A stretch of 64,000 bases of DNA from Galbibacter kalidii (GTDB taxonomy: Bacteria > Bacteroidota > Bacteroidia > Flavobacteriales > Flavobacteriaceae), in the NCBI RefSeq assembly GCF_026241135.1, contig NZ_JAPFGA010000014.1:80849-144848 (forward strand). Reading direction: 5' to 3'. The notes under the pieces were generated by a model that ran no database searches, was not told the DNA's origin, and saw only the letters and a list, made by a program, of their open reading frames with translations. Positions 27,068 through 36,242 of the stretch are shown piece by piece; the first letter of the stretch is position 1; every line of letters starts with the position of its first letter. The translations under genes and the position numbers were made by a program.

Positions 27068-27197
27068 GGGTTGTCTAAAAAGTATAAAACCATTGTCATA
27101 CTGAGCTTGTCGAAGTATAATTCATTGCAATACAAAAAAATGTCTTCGACAGGCTCAGACTGACATATCAATCCGTTAAATACTTTTCAGACAACCT
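27068..27197. repeat. Long inverted repeat with REP-like core (copy 1)
   Basis: Outer arms GGTTGTCTAAAAAGTA and TACTTTTCAGACAACC enclose inner arms CTGAGCTTGTCGAAG and CTTCGACAGGCTCAG. The whole forms a nested hairpin of about 130 bases after gcvP. Related copies lie at 41138-41180 and 50713-50835. Confidence 0.85.
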
Positions 27198-27312
27198 CTT
27201 TCTATTTTTCACAAGGAAATATGTAACAATCAGCATTTGGACATCGTAAAATAATTCCTGAATTCCTTCAGCAAACAATTAATATCCATATATTTAGTAA
27301 AATTAGAACACG

Positions 27313-28371
27313 ATGCACATCAAGATTACCGGGACGGGATGTTATATCCCTTCCCAAATAACAAAGAACAGTGATTTTTCACAGCACGAATTTCTCAATA
27401 CAGACGGAAGTTCTTTTTCACATCCCAATCAAGTCATTATTGAAAAATTCAAAGCCATTACCGGAATTCAAAAAAGACGGTATGTGGAAGATAAATACAC
27501 TACCTCCGACATCGCTTTCTTTGCTGCAGAAAAAGCCATTGAAGACGCTCAAATAGACAAAGAAATCCTTGATTATGTTATCGTCGCCCACAATTTTGGC
27601 GATATTAAAAAAGGAACTGTTCAAAGTGACGCCGTTCCCAGTATTGCATCCAGAGTAAAACACGCTTTAAAGATCAAAAATCCGAAATGTGTGGCCTACG
27701 ACCTGCTTTTTGGTTGCCCGGGATGGATAGAAGGAATGATTCAAGCTCAGGCATTTATCAAGGCCGGTATTGCCAAAAAATGTTTGGTTGTTGGCGCTGA
27801 AACCCTTTCGCGGGTTGTCGACGAACACGATCGGGATTCCATGATCTATTCTGATGGTGCGGGAGCAGCGATTATCGAATCTACTACTGATAAAGGAGGT
27901 ATTCTGTCCCATCTTTCAACTACCTATGCCTATGATGAGGCCTACTATCTTTTCTTCGGAAAATCTTATTGTCAATCGTTAGACTGCAACACCAAATACA
28001 TCAAAATGTACGGCAGGAGAATCTATGAATTTGCCGTGACCTATGTGCCCAACGCTATGAAAGAATGTTTGGAAAAAAGTGGTGTTGACATCGAAGATGT
28101 AAAAAAAGTGTTCATCCATCAGGCTAATGAAAAAATGGACGATGCTATCATCCAACGTTTCTACAAACTGTACGGAAAAGAAATGCCCGAAGGTATTATG
28201 CCTATGAATATCCACGAACTTGGGAACAGTTCCGTAGCCACCATTCCTACCCTATTTGATTCCGTTAAAAAAGGAATGATCGAGAATCAGGAAATACATA
28301 AAGGAGATGTTGTTATATTTGCAAGTGTCGGCGCCGGAATGAACATCAACGCGCTGGTTTATAAATGTTGA
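27313..28371 (+). CDS. 3-oxoacyl-ACP synthase III (FabH-like) of a lipid or secondary-metabolite operon
   Basis: A 352-residue thiolase-fold enzyme. The active-site residues can be placed: Cys135 in LLFGCPGWIEG, His269 in FIHQANEKMDD and Asn305 in HELGNSSVATIP. A hydrophobic opening MHIKITGTGCYIPSQI and the substitution pattern around the CoA site differ from housekeeping FabH, which suggests a specialised substrate. A methyltransferase gene starts one base after its stop codon and a glycosyltransferase gene follows, so the three are probably one operon. The product is unknown. Confidence 0.88.
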   Translation: MHIKITGTGCYIPSQITKNSDFSQHEFLNTDGSSFSHPNQVIIEKFKAITGIQKRRYVEDKYTTSDIAFFAAEKAIEDAQIDKEILDYVIVAHNFGDIKKGTVQSDAVPSIASRVKHALKIKNPKCVAYDLLFGCPGWIEGMIQAQAFIKAGIAKKCLVVGAETLSRVVDEHDRDSMIYSDGAGAAIIESTTDKGGILSHLSTTYAYDEAYYLFFGKSYCQSLDCNTKYIKMYGRRIYEFAVTYVPNAMKECLEKSGVDIEDVKKVFIHQANEKMDDAIIQRFYKLYGKEMPEGIMPMNIHELGNSSVATIPTLFDSVKKGMIENQEIHKGDVVIFASVGAGMNINALVYKC

Positions 28372-28372
28372 T

Positions 28373-28900
28373 ATGTACGAAAACAGCTTTCCAAGCAAAC
28401 GCTATAAAAAAACAATAGAATTCCTCGAATCCAGCCTCCCTCAACCTGCCAAAATATTGGATCTGGGAGTGGAAAACCCTTTCAGCAAAATCATGAAAGA
28501 GCGAGGTTATGAGGTGACAAACACACAAGGCGAAGACCTTGACCTTGACACTACAGCCGTTGCACAAACAGATGCTGATGTCGTGACCGCTTTTGAAATC
28601 TTCGAACACCTCATCGCACCCTACAACACCCTCAAAGCTATTAAATCTGACAAACTGATTGCCTCTGTGCCATTACGATTATGGTTTTCGCGGGCGTACA
28701 GAAGTAAAACTGATATATGGGACAGACATTATCACGAATTTGAAGACTGGCAATTCGATTGGTTATTGGAAAAAGCAGGCTGGGAGATCAAAAAAAGAGA
28801 CAAGTGGACCAATCCGGTTAAAAAAATAGGGATTCGGCCTTTGCTACGCTATTTTACGCCGAGATACTACATTGTCTATGCTGAACGCAAAAAATCCTAA
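28373..28900 (+). CDS. Class I SAM-dependent methyltransferase
   Basis: A 175-residue protein. KILDLGVENPFSKIMKERGY is motif I with the next strand, and DADVVTAFEIFEHLIAP is the motif II/post-II region with the usual acidic residue and helix. The protein is short, so the substrate-binding cap is small. It is encoded between the ketoacyl synthase and the glycosyltransferase, almost touching the former (one-base gap). The methyl acceptor is unknown. Confidence 0.8.
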   Translation: MYENSFPSKRYKKTIEFLESSLPQPAKILDLGVENPFSKIMKERGYEVTNTQGEDLDLDTTAVAQTDADVVTAFEIFEHLIAPYNTLKAIKSDKLIASVPLRLWFSRAYRSKTDIWDRHYHEFEDWQFDWLLEKAGWEIKKRDKWTNPVKKIGIRPLLRYFTPRYYIVYAERKKS

Positions 28901-28920
28901 CAAGTCATCATTTTTTGAAC

Positions 28921-29772
28921 ATGGATTATTACATCGTCATTCCCGCCCATAACGAAGAAGCTTTTATAAAACTGACGCTGGATTCTATTGTCAAACAGAC
29001 TTTGCTACCCAAAAAGGTGGTTGTTGTCAACGATAACTCCACCGACAACACAGAAACAATTATCGATTCTTTTGTTGCTGAATACAATTTCATTCAAAAA
29101 CTGAACGCCGTATCCACTTCAGAACACATGCCCGGCAGTAAGGTGGTTAACGCTTTCAACAAAGGCTTAGCAATTTTGGACGAACACTATGATTTTATCG
29201 TAAAACTGGATTCTGATCTGATTTTACCCCTTGATTATTTTGAAAAAATCGCTGTAATCTTCAGTAAAAGCGAAAAAATAGGCCTGGCCGGAGGTTTTGT
29301 TTATGAAGAAAATGAAAAAAAGGAATGGATGCTGAACCATCCCATGAACAAAGACCATGTGAGAGGAGCTTTTAAAGCCTATAGAAAACCCTGTTTTAAA
29401 GCCATTGGCGGACTTAAAAGTGCGATGGGTTGGGACACTGTCGATGAATTACTCACAAGGTTTCACGGTTATGAAATCCACACCGACGATTCCCTAAAAG
29501 TAAAACACTTGCGCCCTACTGGAAAAAACTACAACAAAAAAGCAAAATTCTTACAGGGAAAAGCCATGTACACCCTACGCTACGGATTTTTCATTACGCT
29601 CATCGCTTCAGCTAAAATGGCGTGGAAACAACGAAAGCTACAAACGCTTATCGATAACCTCCGAGGTTATTTTTCAGCTAAAAAAGAAAAAACGCCCTTT
29701 CTTGTATCGCAAGAAGAAGGCGCTTTTATTCGTTCGTATCGGTGGAAAGGGATTTTGGGAAAATTATTCTGA
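28921..29772 (+). CDS. Family 2 glycosyltransferase
   Basis: A 283-residue GT-A enzyme. It begins MDYYIVIPAHNEEAFIKLTL; KVVVVNDNSTDNTETII is the nucleotide-binding strand and FIVKLDSDLILP carries the metal-binding DxD-type motif. The acceptor-side segment contains GWDTVDELLTRFHGYEI. There is no membrane helix, so it is probably peripheral at the inner membrane. A TTG six bases earlier could also serve as the start, but the ATG is better. It is the last gene of the synthase/methyltransferase/glycosyltransferase unit. Confidence 0.88.
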   Translation: MDYYIVIPAHNEEAFIKLTLDSIVKQTLLPKKVVVVNDNSTDNTETIIDSFVAEYNFIQKLNAVSTSEHMPGSKVVNAFNKGLAILDEHYDFIVKLDSDLILPLDYFEKIAVIFSKSEKIGLAGGFVYEENEKKEWMLNHPMNKDHVRGAFKAYRKPCFKAIGGLKSAMGWDTVDELLTRFHGYEIHTDDSLKVKHLRPTGKNYNKKAKFLQGKAMYTLRYGFFITLIASAKMAWKQRKLQTLIDNLRGYFSAKKEKTPFLVSQEEGAFIRSYRWKGILGKLF

Positions 29773-29828
29773 AATCCTCCCCCAACCCCTCCAAAGGAAG
29801 GGAGTATAGTCCCTCCCTTTTAAGGAAG

Positions 29829-31478
29829 TTACTCTATCACCTCACTGATAGGCTCCCCGGTTTTTCCATCGGGATAAGCGATTCCCAATAGCGCACAAAT
29901 AGTATTGGCTATATCGGGAATTTCCGTACGTTTTAAGGTTTCACCCTGTTTGATTCCTTTTCCAAAGAACAACAAAGGCGAATGTGTATCGTAGGCATAA
30001 CCGGAACCATGTGTTGTTCCTGTTTTTGATGAAGACGGGATATAACTAGGATCCAGTATATACAAAACATCACCAGAACGCTTAAAATTATATCCCATTT
30101 GCAAGTTATGTGTAACTCCATGTACAAACTCACCATTTCTCATCGCCGTTCCCGTGTAGGCCTCTGCAACATTTTTATAGTTCTTGATCTCGTTTACAAT
30201 GGCTGTTTCCACATCCTCAGAAGCGATATTTATTTTTTTCAACAAGGCTTGATCTAAGAAAATTTGTTCGTTAGAAATATTCTTGACAAGCTTATCACTT
30301 CCAAATTTCTCGGTTAGAAAAGTATTCAACTGGTCGTGAAGTTCCTTTGTGCTGAAATTCCCTCCGGGCATATTCAAGCTTTCCAGATAAGACGGTACTT
30401 CTACTGCTCCGTGATCGGCTGTTAAGAATACCGTATATTCTCCCTTGCCCACTTTTTGATCCAAAAAGCTTAAGAAACGCCCCAAATCTTTATCCAAACG
30501 CAAATAGGTATCCTCGGTTTCCACAGCACTCACTCCATAACGATGTCCTACATAATCCGGGGAAGAAAAACTCACTGCAAGAAAATCGGTTATATTGTCT
30601 TTTCCTAAATCTTCACCAGCTACAGCTGCTTCGGCAAAATCTACAGTTAACGAATTTCCATAAGCCACTCCTTTCAATATGTCAAATCCTCCATTATCGT
30701 CCCAAAGCTTTGGTAAATCGTGAGGAAATACTGCAGCTTTTTCGCCTTCAAAAGCACCTTCAAAATTGTTTTCGTCAGCAATACTCTCTGTGTAGTCATC
30801 TATGTCATAAAGTGTATTCCACACCTTTTTGTATTTCTCTGCCGCATCAGATTTGTTGAATTTAGTTACCCATTTTGGCAATTCATCCATATAAAATGTA
30901 CTACTGATCCAGTGCCCTTCATCTTTCCCATGAAACCAATAGGCAGCATCGGCAGCATGTCCGGCAGGGAGAATAGCTCCTCTGTCCTTAATCGATATTC
31001 CAATCACCTTCCCTTTAGAAACCGTAGCCAATTTCAGTTGGTCCGTCACTGTAGAAGCAATCATTCTTCGAGGAGACATCTTTCCGGCATCAGTATCTGT
31101 TCCCAAAGATTCTACCGTAGCATCTTCCGTACAATAAACCATTCTGTCTTCTACTTTGTCATACCAATCATTTCCTATGATCCCATGTACTTTTGGAGTT
31201 GCCCCTGTGTAAACAGTTGCATGTCCGGCTGCCGTTTTTGTCGGAACGTAATTAAAGTGGTTATTCCTGCAGTTGAAGCCTTCACTTATCATTCTTTTAA
31301 ATCCATCATCTCCATATTTATCCCAATAACGGGTCAAATAGTCATAACGCATTTGATCAACAACAATCCCTACAACCAATTTTGGCTTGGCAAAAGGAGC
31401 CTCCTGCGTATTTTTTTGAGCTTGCAGTGTGATTATTCCGCACAACATCACGCCCAACAAAAAGGTAATGTTCTTCAT
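29829..31478 (-). CDS. pafA: Phosphate-irrepressible alkaline phosphatase
   Basis: A 549-residue periplasmic phosphomonoesterase of the PafA type, in the alkaline phosphatase superfamily. After a signal peptide (MKNITFLLGVMLCGIITLQA) come the metal-site VVGIVVDQMRYDYLTRYW, the nucleophile Thr in NYVPTKTAAGHATVYTG, the TADHGAVEVP metal ligands and the C-terminal DTHSPLLFFGKG. These enzymes release phosphate from many esters regardless of phosphate supply. An upstream in-frame ATG at 31523 would add 15 residues before the signal peptide, so 31478 is used. It is transcribed towards the glycosyltransferase operon. Confidence 0.93.
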   Translation of the reverse strand: MKNITFLLGVMLCGIITLQAQKNTQEAPFAKPKLVVGIVVDQMRYDYLTRYWDKYGDDGFKRMISEGFNCRNNHFNYVPTKTAAGHATVYTGATPKVHGIIGNDWYDKVEDRMVYCTEDATVESLGTDTDAGKMSPRRMIASTVTDQLKLATVSKGKVIGISIKDRGAILPAGHAADAAYWFHGKDEGHWISSTFYMDELPKWVTKFNKSDAAEKYKKVWNTLYDIDDYTESIADENNFEGAFEGEKAAVFPHDLPKLWDDNGGFDILKGVAYGNSLTVDFAEAAVAGEDLGKDNITDFLAVSFSSPDYVGHRYGVSAVETEDTYLRLDKDLGRFLSFLDQKVGKGEYTVFLTADHGAVEVPSYLESLNMPGGNFSTKELHDQLNTFLTEKFGSDKLVKNISNEQIFLDQALLKKINIASEDVETAIVNEIKNYKNVAEAYTGTAMRNGEFVHGVTHNLQMGYNFKRSGDVLYILDPSYIPSSSKTGTTHGSGYAYDTHSPLLFFGKGIKQGETLKRTEIPDIANTICALLGIAYPDGKTGEPISEVIE

Positions 31479-31615
31479 GTTTAATTTTTTATGGTTTCTT
31501 CTCTTTAGATATATTAACATCACAAAACTACTATTTTAAAATAATCGAAACTTTAAATCTTGGTTAAAAGAGAAGTAATTTTATTTTTTTACTTTAGCTA
31601 TTCTATTTTTGCTAC

Positions 31616-32353
31616 ATGATTTACCTTGAAAATATTGGCAGGTACTTTTTAATGCTCAAAGGGGTTTTTAGTAAACCCACCAAATGGCCTATCCTAAAAG
31701 ATCTTATCTTCAAAGAGATCGACGATTTGATATATGGTTCGTTGGGTATTATTGTTTTCATTTCTTTCTTTATAGGTGGAGTTGTAGCCATACAAACGGC
31801 TTTGAATATTGACAATCCTTTGATTCCTAAATATCTGATTGGTTTTACCACAAGGCAATCGGTTATTTTAGAATTTGCCCCTACTTTTACTTCCATCATC
31901 ATGGCGGGTAAAGTGGGTTCATATATCACCTCCAGCATTGGTACCATGAGGGTTACTGAACAAATTGATGCCCTGGAAGTCATGGGAGTCAATTCGTTGA
32001 ACTATTTGGTGCTTCCAAAGATCGTTGCCCTTATGCTCTATCCTTTTGTTATAGCCATTGCCATGTATATGGGTATTCTTGGAGGATGGATAGCCGTTGT
32101 TGTTGGGGGATACAGTACAAGTGCCGAATTTATAAGGGGGCTACAAGAAGATTTTGATACTTTTCACGTGTTTTATGCCTTTACAAAAACTATTGTATTT
32201 GCTTTTATTCTGGCGACCATCCCTTCTTTTTACGGATATTACATGAAAGGTGGCGCACTGGAAGTTGGAAAAGCCAGTACTTCTTCTTTTGTCTGGACCA
32301 GTGTAGCTATTATTATTGCCAATTATTTACTCACTCAAATGCTTTTAGGTTAA
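31616..32353 (+). CDS. MlaE-family ABC transporter permease
   Basis: A 245-residue inner-membrane protein with about five helices and the MlaE family segments GGVVAIQTALN, RQSVILEFAPTFTSIIMAGK and VMGVNSLNYLVLPKIVALML. MlaE-type permeases, with an ATPase and an MCE protein, move phospholipids between the outer and inner membranes. Its stop overlaps the start of the ATPase gene by one base (TAATG). No MCE gene follows in this window. Confidence 0.92.
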   Translation: MIYLENIGRYFLMLKGVFSKPTKWPILKDLIFKEIDDLIYGSLGIIVFISFFIGGVVAIQTALNIDNPLIPKYLIGFTTRQSVILEFAPTFTSIIMAGKVGSYITSSIGTMRVTEQIDALEVMGVNSLNYLVLPKIVALMLYPFVIAIAMYMGILGGWIAVVVGGYSTSAEFIRGLQEDFDTFHVFYAFTKTIVFAFILATIPSFYGYYMKGGALEVGKASTSSFVWTSVAIIIANYLLTQMLLG

Positions 32354-33120
32354 TGATCAAGGTTGAAGACATACACAAATCTTTTGGTGATACTGAAGTA
32401 TTGAAGGGCATCACGACCAATTTTCACAAGGGAAAGACCAATTTGATCATCGGGCAAAGTGGATCGGGGAAAACCGTTTTCCTTAAATGTCTGTTGGGAT
32501 TGCATCATCCGGATAGTGGAAAGATTACCTACAACGATCGGGTATATTCTGATCTGAATGATGACCAAAAGCGAAACCTGAGGCAAGAAATGGGCATGGT
32601 TTTTCAGGGAAGTGCACTTTTTGACTCTATGACCGTTGAAGAAAACGTGATGTTCCCGCTCAGGATGTTCTCTAAACTATCTAAAAACGAAATGCAGGAA
32701 CGTGTTGATATGGTTTTGGACAGGGTTAATCTGGTTGACGCCCATAAAAAATTACCTTCAGAAATATCCGGAGGTATGCAAAAACGTGTGGCCATAGCCC
32801 GGGCTATTGTCAACAAACCAAAATACTTGTTTTGTGACGAACCCAATTCAGGGTTAGATCCAAGGACAGCCATTGTTATAGACAACCTTATTCAGGAAAT
32901 CACCCGGGATTTTGATATCACGACCATTATTAACACCCACGATATGAACTCAGTGATGGAAATTGGAGAGAAAATCATTTTCCTAAAAGATGGTTTTAAA
33001 GAATGGGAAGGCACCAATAAAGAAATTTTCAAGACCGATAACGAGGCGGTGACCAATTTTGTGTATTCATCAAATTTGTTTAAAAGAATACGACAGACTT
33101 ATTTAGAGGAAGACAATTAA
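32353..33120 (+). CDS. MlaF-family ABC transporter ATP-binding protein
   Basis: A 255-residue ATPase with Walker A IIGQSGSGKTVFLKCLLGL, Q-loop MGMVFQGSALFDSM, signature EISGGMQKRVAIARAI and Walker B LFCDEPNSGLDPRT. Pairs with the MlaE-like permease encoded immediately upstream. The QGSALFDSMTVEENVMFPLR stretch is typical of MlaF. Confidence 0.94.
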   Translation: MIKVEDIHKSFGDTEVLKGITTNFHKGKTNLIIGQSGSGKTVFLKCLLGLHHPDSGKITYNDRVYSDLNDDQKRNLRQEMGMVFQGSALFDSMTVEENVMFPLRMFSKLSKNEMQERVDMVLDRVNLVDAHKKLPSEISGGMQKRVAIARAIVNKPKYLFCDEPNSGLDPRTAIVIDNLIQEITRDFDITTIINTHDMNSVMEIGEKIIFLKDGFKEWEGTNKEIFKTDNEAVTNFVYSSNLFKRIRQTYLEEDN

Positions 33121-33125
33121 TTATA

Positions 33126-33335
33126 TCAATAACCCCCGGACATTAACGCACCACATATACCAAGTGACACTATTAAATAAAGAACGGCTAGAATAAAAAA
33201 TACTTTCGCTGCTTTTCGTTTTTTGTTGTAAGACAATATTCCCCCGATAATTGCAAGTAATGCCGCTGGGCCAACCATGATGACTATAAGAAGGATAATC
33301 AATCCATTTAAATTCCCTATTTCTAAAAACATCAT
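33126..33335 (-). CDS. Small membrane protein in the radical SAM operon
   Basis: A 69-residue protein with two hydrophobic helices (LIILLIVIMVGPAALLAIIG and VFFILAVLYLIVSLGICGAL) joined by the basic loop YNKKRKAAK. Family unknown. Its ATG overlaps the stop codon of the radical SAM gene (ATGA), indicating coupled translation, so it is probably part of the same pathway or complex. Confidence 0.7.
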   Translation of the reverse strand: MMFLEIGNLNGLIILLIVIMVGPAALLAIIGGILSYNKKRKAAKVFFILAVLYLIVSLGICGALMSGGY

Positions 33336-34726
33336 ACCATTTCTTTTTTAAGTTGATTTAAATACGCAACCTTATCATCTCTATAAAACAAGTTCATTGT
33401 TTCAAAAGGGATTATTTTATAATCTTTATTCACAATATGCACACATGATTTTTTTACTGCCCTCACATCAAAATTATACGCATCAATAAATTGCATAATA
33501 ATAACTCTGAATAAATTATCATAGCCCAAATTTGGCGCATCAATATTTGGCAAGCAACACATAATCGATTTTAGGTTTTCTTCAGCCACTTCAACAGAAT
33601 TCCCAGTACTAAAGAGATCAATCATTTTCCCATGTAATACTTCATCTTGTTCATAAACAATGGTGTTTTTACTATTGTCCAGCAAATCATTCGGATTTAT
33701 ATAGCGGGTTAATGGAAACACTTCTCCATTCAATTTTAATGCATACCCCATCACCAATGCATCGGGATTGCATGGAACCGGCAATAAATCGTCCTGATTA
33801 AAAAAAGTTGTTTGTTCTAAAATCTTTCTTCTTACTTCAGTAAGTGTAATTCTATCTTTTTCAGGATTAAAATGTTCTAACCTCCCCGCAATTTGCGTAG
33901 GTTGAAAAGTAACACCCCGCACACATTTTTGTTTCAACGCATAATTAATGATCTTTCCTATTTCGTCATCATTTAACCCTTTTTGCAATGTCACCACCAA
34001 TGTAGTAGAAAGATTTACCTCATTTAAGTTTTCCAAAGCCTGTTGTCTGATGCTACTCAATGTAGCGCCACGCATTTCTTTCAAAACTTCGTCATCAAAC
34101 GAATCAAATTGAAGGTATATTTCAAAATCCGGAGTGTATTCTTTTAATCGTTTTACAAACTCTTTTTCTTTTGCTATTCGCAAACCATTTGTATTCAACA
34201 TTAAATGTCTAATAGGTAATGATTTTGCATAATCCATAATCTCGAAAAAATCCGGGTGAATCGTTGGTTCTCCTCCACTTAGCTGAACAACATCCGGTTC
34301 TTTCTCATTTTCAACTACTGCATCCAGCATTTTTTTTATCTCATCTAACGTCCTATGTCTACCATATGTAGGTGAAGAGCCGGCATAACAAGTAGGACAT
34401 GTTAAATTACAACGGTCTGTTACTTCTACTATTGTTAGACATGAATGCTGTTCGTGATCGGGACAAAGGCCACAATCGTAAGGACACCCATAATGTGTTT
34501 CTGTATTGAACTTATGTGGCGTTTCCGACGGTTTATTGTAGTTTCTTATATTTTTATAATAAGCAATATCATCAGCAATCAAAACCTTAGAAGCACCATG
34601 CTCTTTACAACGTTTTAGCATATATACCTTTTCATTCTCAAACACAATTTTAGCATCCACTCGTTTTAAACATTCTGGACAAAGGCTCAATGTAAAATCG
34701 TAATAAGTATATTTTCTAGTAGGCAT
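33332..34726 (-). CDS. Radical SAM protein of the MJ0619/Tes-like type
   Basis: A 464-residue protein. An N-terminal zinc-ribbon-like part (Cys16-x2-Cys19, then Cys40) is followed by GCPYDCGLCPDHEQHSC (Cys81, 85, 88) and the radical SAM cluster motif DRCNLTCPTC (Cys106, 110, 113), then the SAM-binding LSGGEPTIHPDF. This order of motifs is that of the MJ0619 family, which includes the archaeal tetraether lipid synthase Tes; the function of bacterial members is unknown. It overlaps the Lgt-like gene upstream by 11 bases and a small membrane protein gene downstream by 4. The lipid-type neighbours suggest a lipid or membrane substrate; that is inference. Confidence 0.8.
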   Translation of the reverse strand: MPTRKYTYYDFTLSLCPECLKRVDAKIVFENEKVYMLKRCKEHGASKVLIADDIAYYKNIRNYNKPSETPHKFNTETHYGCPYDCGLCPDHEQHSCLTIVEVTDRCNLTCPTCYAGSSPTYGRHRTLDEIKKMLDAVVENEKEPDVVQLSGGEPTIHPDFFEIMDYAKSLPIRHLMLNTNGLRIAKEKEFVKRLKEYTPDFEIYLQFDSFDDEVLKEMRGATLSSIRQQALENLNEVNLSTTLVVTLQKGLNDDEIGKIINYALKQKCVRGVTFQPTQIAGRLEHFNPEKDRITLTEVRRKILEQTTFFNQDDLLPVPCNPDALVMGYALKLNGEVFPLTRYINPNDLLDNSKNTIVYEQDEVLHGKMIDLFSTGNSVEVAEENLKSIMCCLPNIDAPNLGYDNLFRVIIMQFIDAYNFDVRAVKKSCVHIVNKDYKIIPFETMNLFYRDDKVAYLNQLKKEMV

Positions 34727-35462
34727 AAAAAAATGTTTTGAGTGTTTTTCTATAATAAATGAAACAGATAATGCAAAGAATTTGAATACTGCTAAGACCG
34801 AAAGTAAAGAAAATATTCGGTTTTAAGAATTCCATAAAAAAACGAAAACCAAAATAAAGCAACATGAAATACTGAAACAATATCCCATCCCTCAGTTTTC
34901 CCGATTTTCGCAACCGGTACAGTAAAATAAAAATGATTATAAGGAATAGCAGTTCGTATAAAGCCAATGGATGCCGCATAATACCATCTCCCAAATCCAT
35001 TCCTACAAAAGAAGTTGTTTCAATTCCATAGGTAAACTCGTTCACTCCTGCCAAAAAACAACCTATCCGACCCATAAAAATCCCTAGAATAATTGGCAAC
35101 ACAAACAAATCTCCCGATGATTTTTTCTCACCAATAATCTTTTTGGCAGTCTCTACCCCTAATAACCCACCAAAGAGTCCGCCCATAATTGTTTTTGTAT
35201 TCAGCAAATCAATAAAACCTCTTAAAGAAGTATTAAAAACAGGGTTCTCCAGAAAACCAACTAAACGCGAACCTATAAATGCCCCAATTGCTGCTCCTAA
35301 AATTATAGACAATCTATTGTTTGTGTTGATAGCATCACGGGTGTTTTTTCTTAAATAAAGATAATACCGAAACGCCACAAAAAAAGCCAAATATTCAAGA
35401 ACAAGATGGACGTTTATGTGAACACCGAAAATTTTAGCTTCAAATGGAAGTGATATAAACAT
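34716..35462 (-). CDS. Lgt-like membrane protein with altered active site
   Basis: A 248-residue polytopic protein related to prolipoprotein diacylglyceryl transferase. It keeps IGSRLVGFL, MGRIGCFLAG (the Lgt signature GRxGNFxNGE with Asn changed to Cys135 and NGE to AGV), RHPLALYE and FRFFMEFLKP. The catalytic His of Lgt, in the family's xHGGxxG motif, is replaced by Met93 in TIMGGLFGG. It is therefore unlikely to be the housekeeping lipoprotein Lgt and may act on another lipid or simply bind one. It is followed by a radical SAM gene (11-base overlap) and preceded by birA (12-base gap). Confidence 0.8.
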   Translation of the reverse strand: MFISLPFEAKIFGVHINVHLVLEYLAFFVAFRYYLYLRKNTRDAINTNNRLSIILGAAIGAFIGSRLVGFLENPVFNTSLRGFIDLLNTKTIMGGLFGGLLGVETAKKIIGEKKSSGDLFVLPIILGIFMGRIGCFLAGVNEFTYGIETTSFVGMDLGDGIMRHPLALYELLFLIIIFILLYRLRKSGKLRDGILFQYFMLLYFGFRFFMEFLKPNIFFTFGLSSIQILCIICFIYYRKTLKTFFYAY

Positions 35463-35474
35463 TTAATGGGCTAC

Positions 35475-36206
35475 TTAATACAATAATTTCAATTCTTTTA
35501 AATCAAACTCCTTTAGTATTTCGTCTTCCATCAATATTTTCAGACACCCTTGGTCAGACACTCCTTTGATAAATCCCATGATCAATTCGCCGCTTTTCAG
35601 TTTAAAAGTAGAAGGCTTATCTTTTCTGAACAAATGATGTTCATAAAGTGTTTTTAATTCTTCATAACGTCCATCAGCCACCCATTTTTCATATTTTTTG
35701 AATTGTTCGATGATTTTAAAGAGCACCTCCTCCCTTTGGTAATATATCCCGGTAATTTTTTTTAGGGACGAAGCATTCATCACACCTTCAAAATCTGTTT
35801 GGTTAAGGTTCAAGCCTATACCGACGATCGTCGCGCTCATTTCCCCCTTTTTTATGATACTTTCTATCAGAATTCCGCAGATCTTACTATTTACTGACAA
35901 AATGTCGTTTGGCCATTTTATCTTTAATTGTGGAATTATGAAATAGCTTAGTGCATCATAAATGCCCAAAGACACCGCCATACTCAAATAGAATTGATTG
36001 TTCTTTTTCAGATGATTGATCTTCTTGAACACACTAAACATAAGGTTTTTACCCTCTTCGGAAAGCCATTTCGTCCCCATTTGCCCCCTTCCTTCGGTTT
36101 GTTTTTCGGCCATCACAACCGTATAATCCTCCAGTTCATTTTCAGCAGCCAAACGCCTTAAATACGAATTTGTGGAGTCAATGGCATCAAGTTTGATTAA
36201 TTTCAT
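35475..36206 (-). CDS. birA: Biotin-[acetyl-CoA-carboxylase] ligase
   Basis: A 243-residue ligase without an N-terminal helix-turn-helix, so it attaches biotin but does not repress transcription. The motifs are DAIDSTNSYLRRLA, EKQTEGRGQMGTKWLSEEGK (biotin/ATP loop, GRGQMG) and LKIKWPNDILSVNSKICGIL (with the catalytic Lys-W-P-N-D). It appears first in the minus-strand unit birA, Lgt-like, radical SAM, small membrane protein. The reason for this grouping is not obvious, and birA may just be the first gene by chance. Confidence 0.95.
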   Translation of the reverse strand: MKLIKLDAIDSTNSYLRRLAAENELEDYTVVMAEKQTEGRGQMGTKWLSEEGKNLMFSVFKKINHLKKNNQFYLSMAVSLGIYDALSYFIIPQLKIKWPNDILSVNSKICGILIESIIKKGEMSATIVGIGLNLNQTDFEGVMNASSLKKITGIYYQREEVLFKIIEQFKKYEKWVADGRYEELKTLYEHHLFRKDKPSTFKLKSGELIMGFIKGVSDQGCLKILMEDEILKEFDLKELKLLY

Positions 36207-36242
36207 CTAGAATACTACATTAAATATGTAATCTTATGTTAA

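Noticed and set aside
30720..31484. 254-codon plus-strand frame inside pafA
   Set aside because: Antisense shadow of pafA, with Ser/Cys/Arg-rich composition and no recognisable domain.
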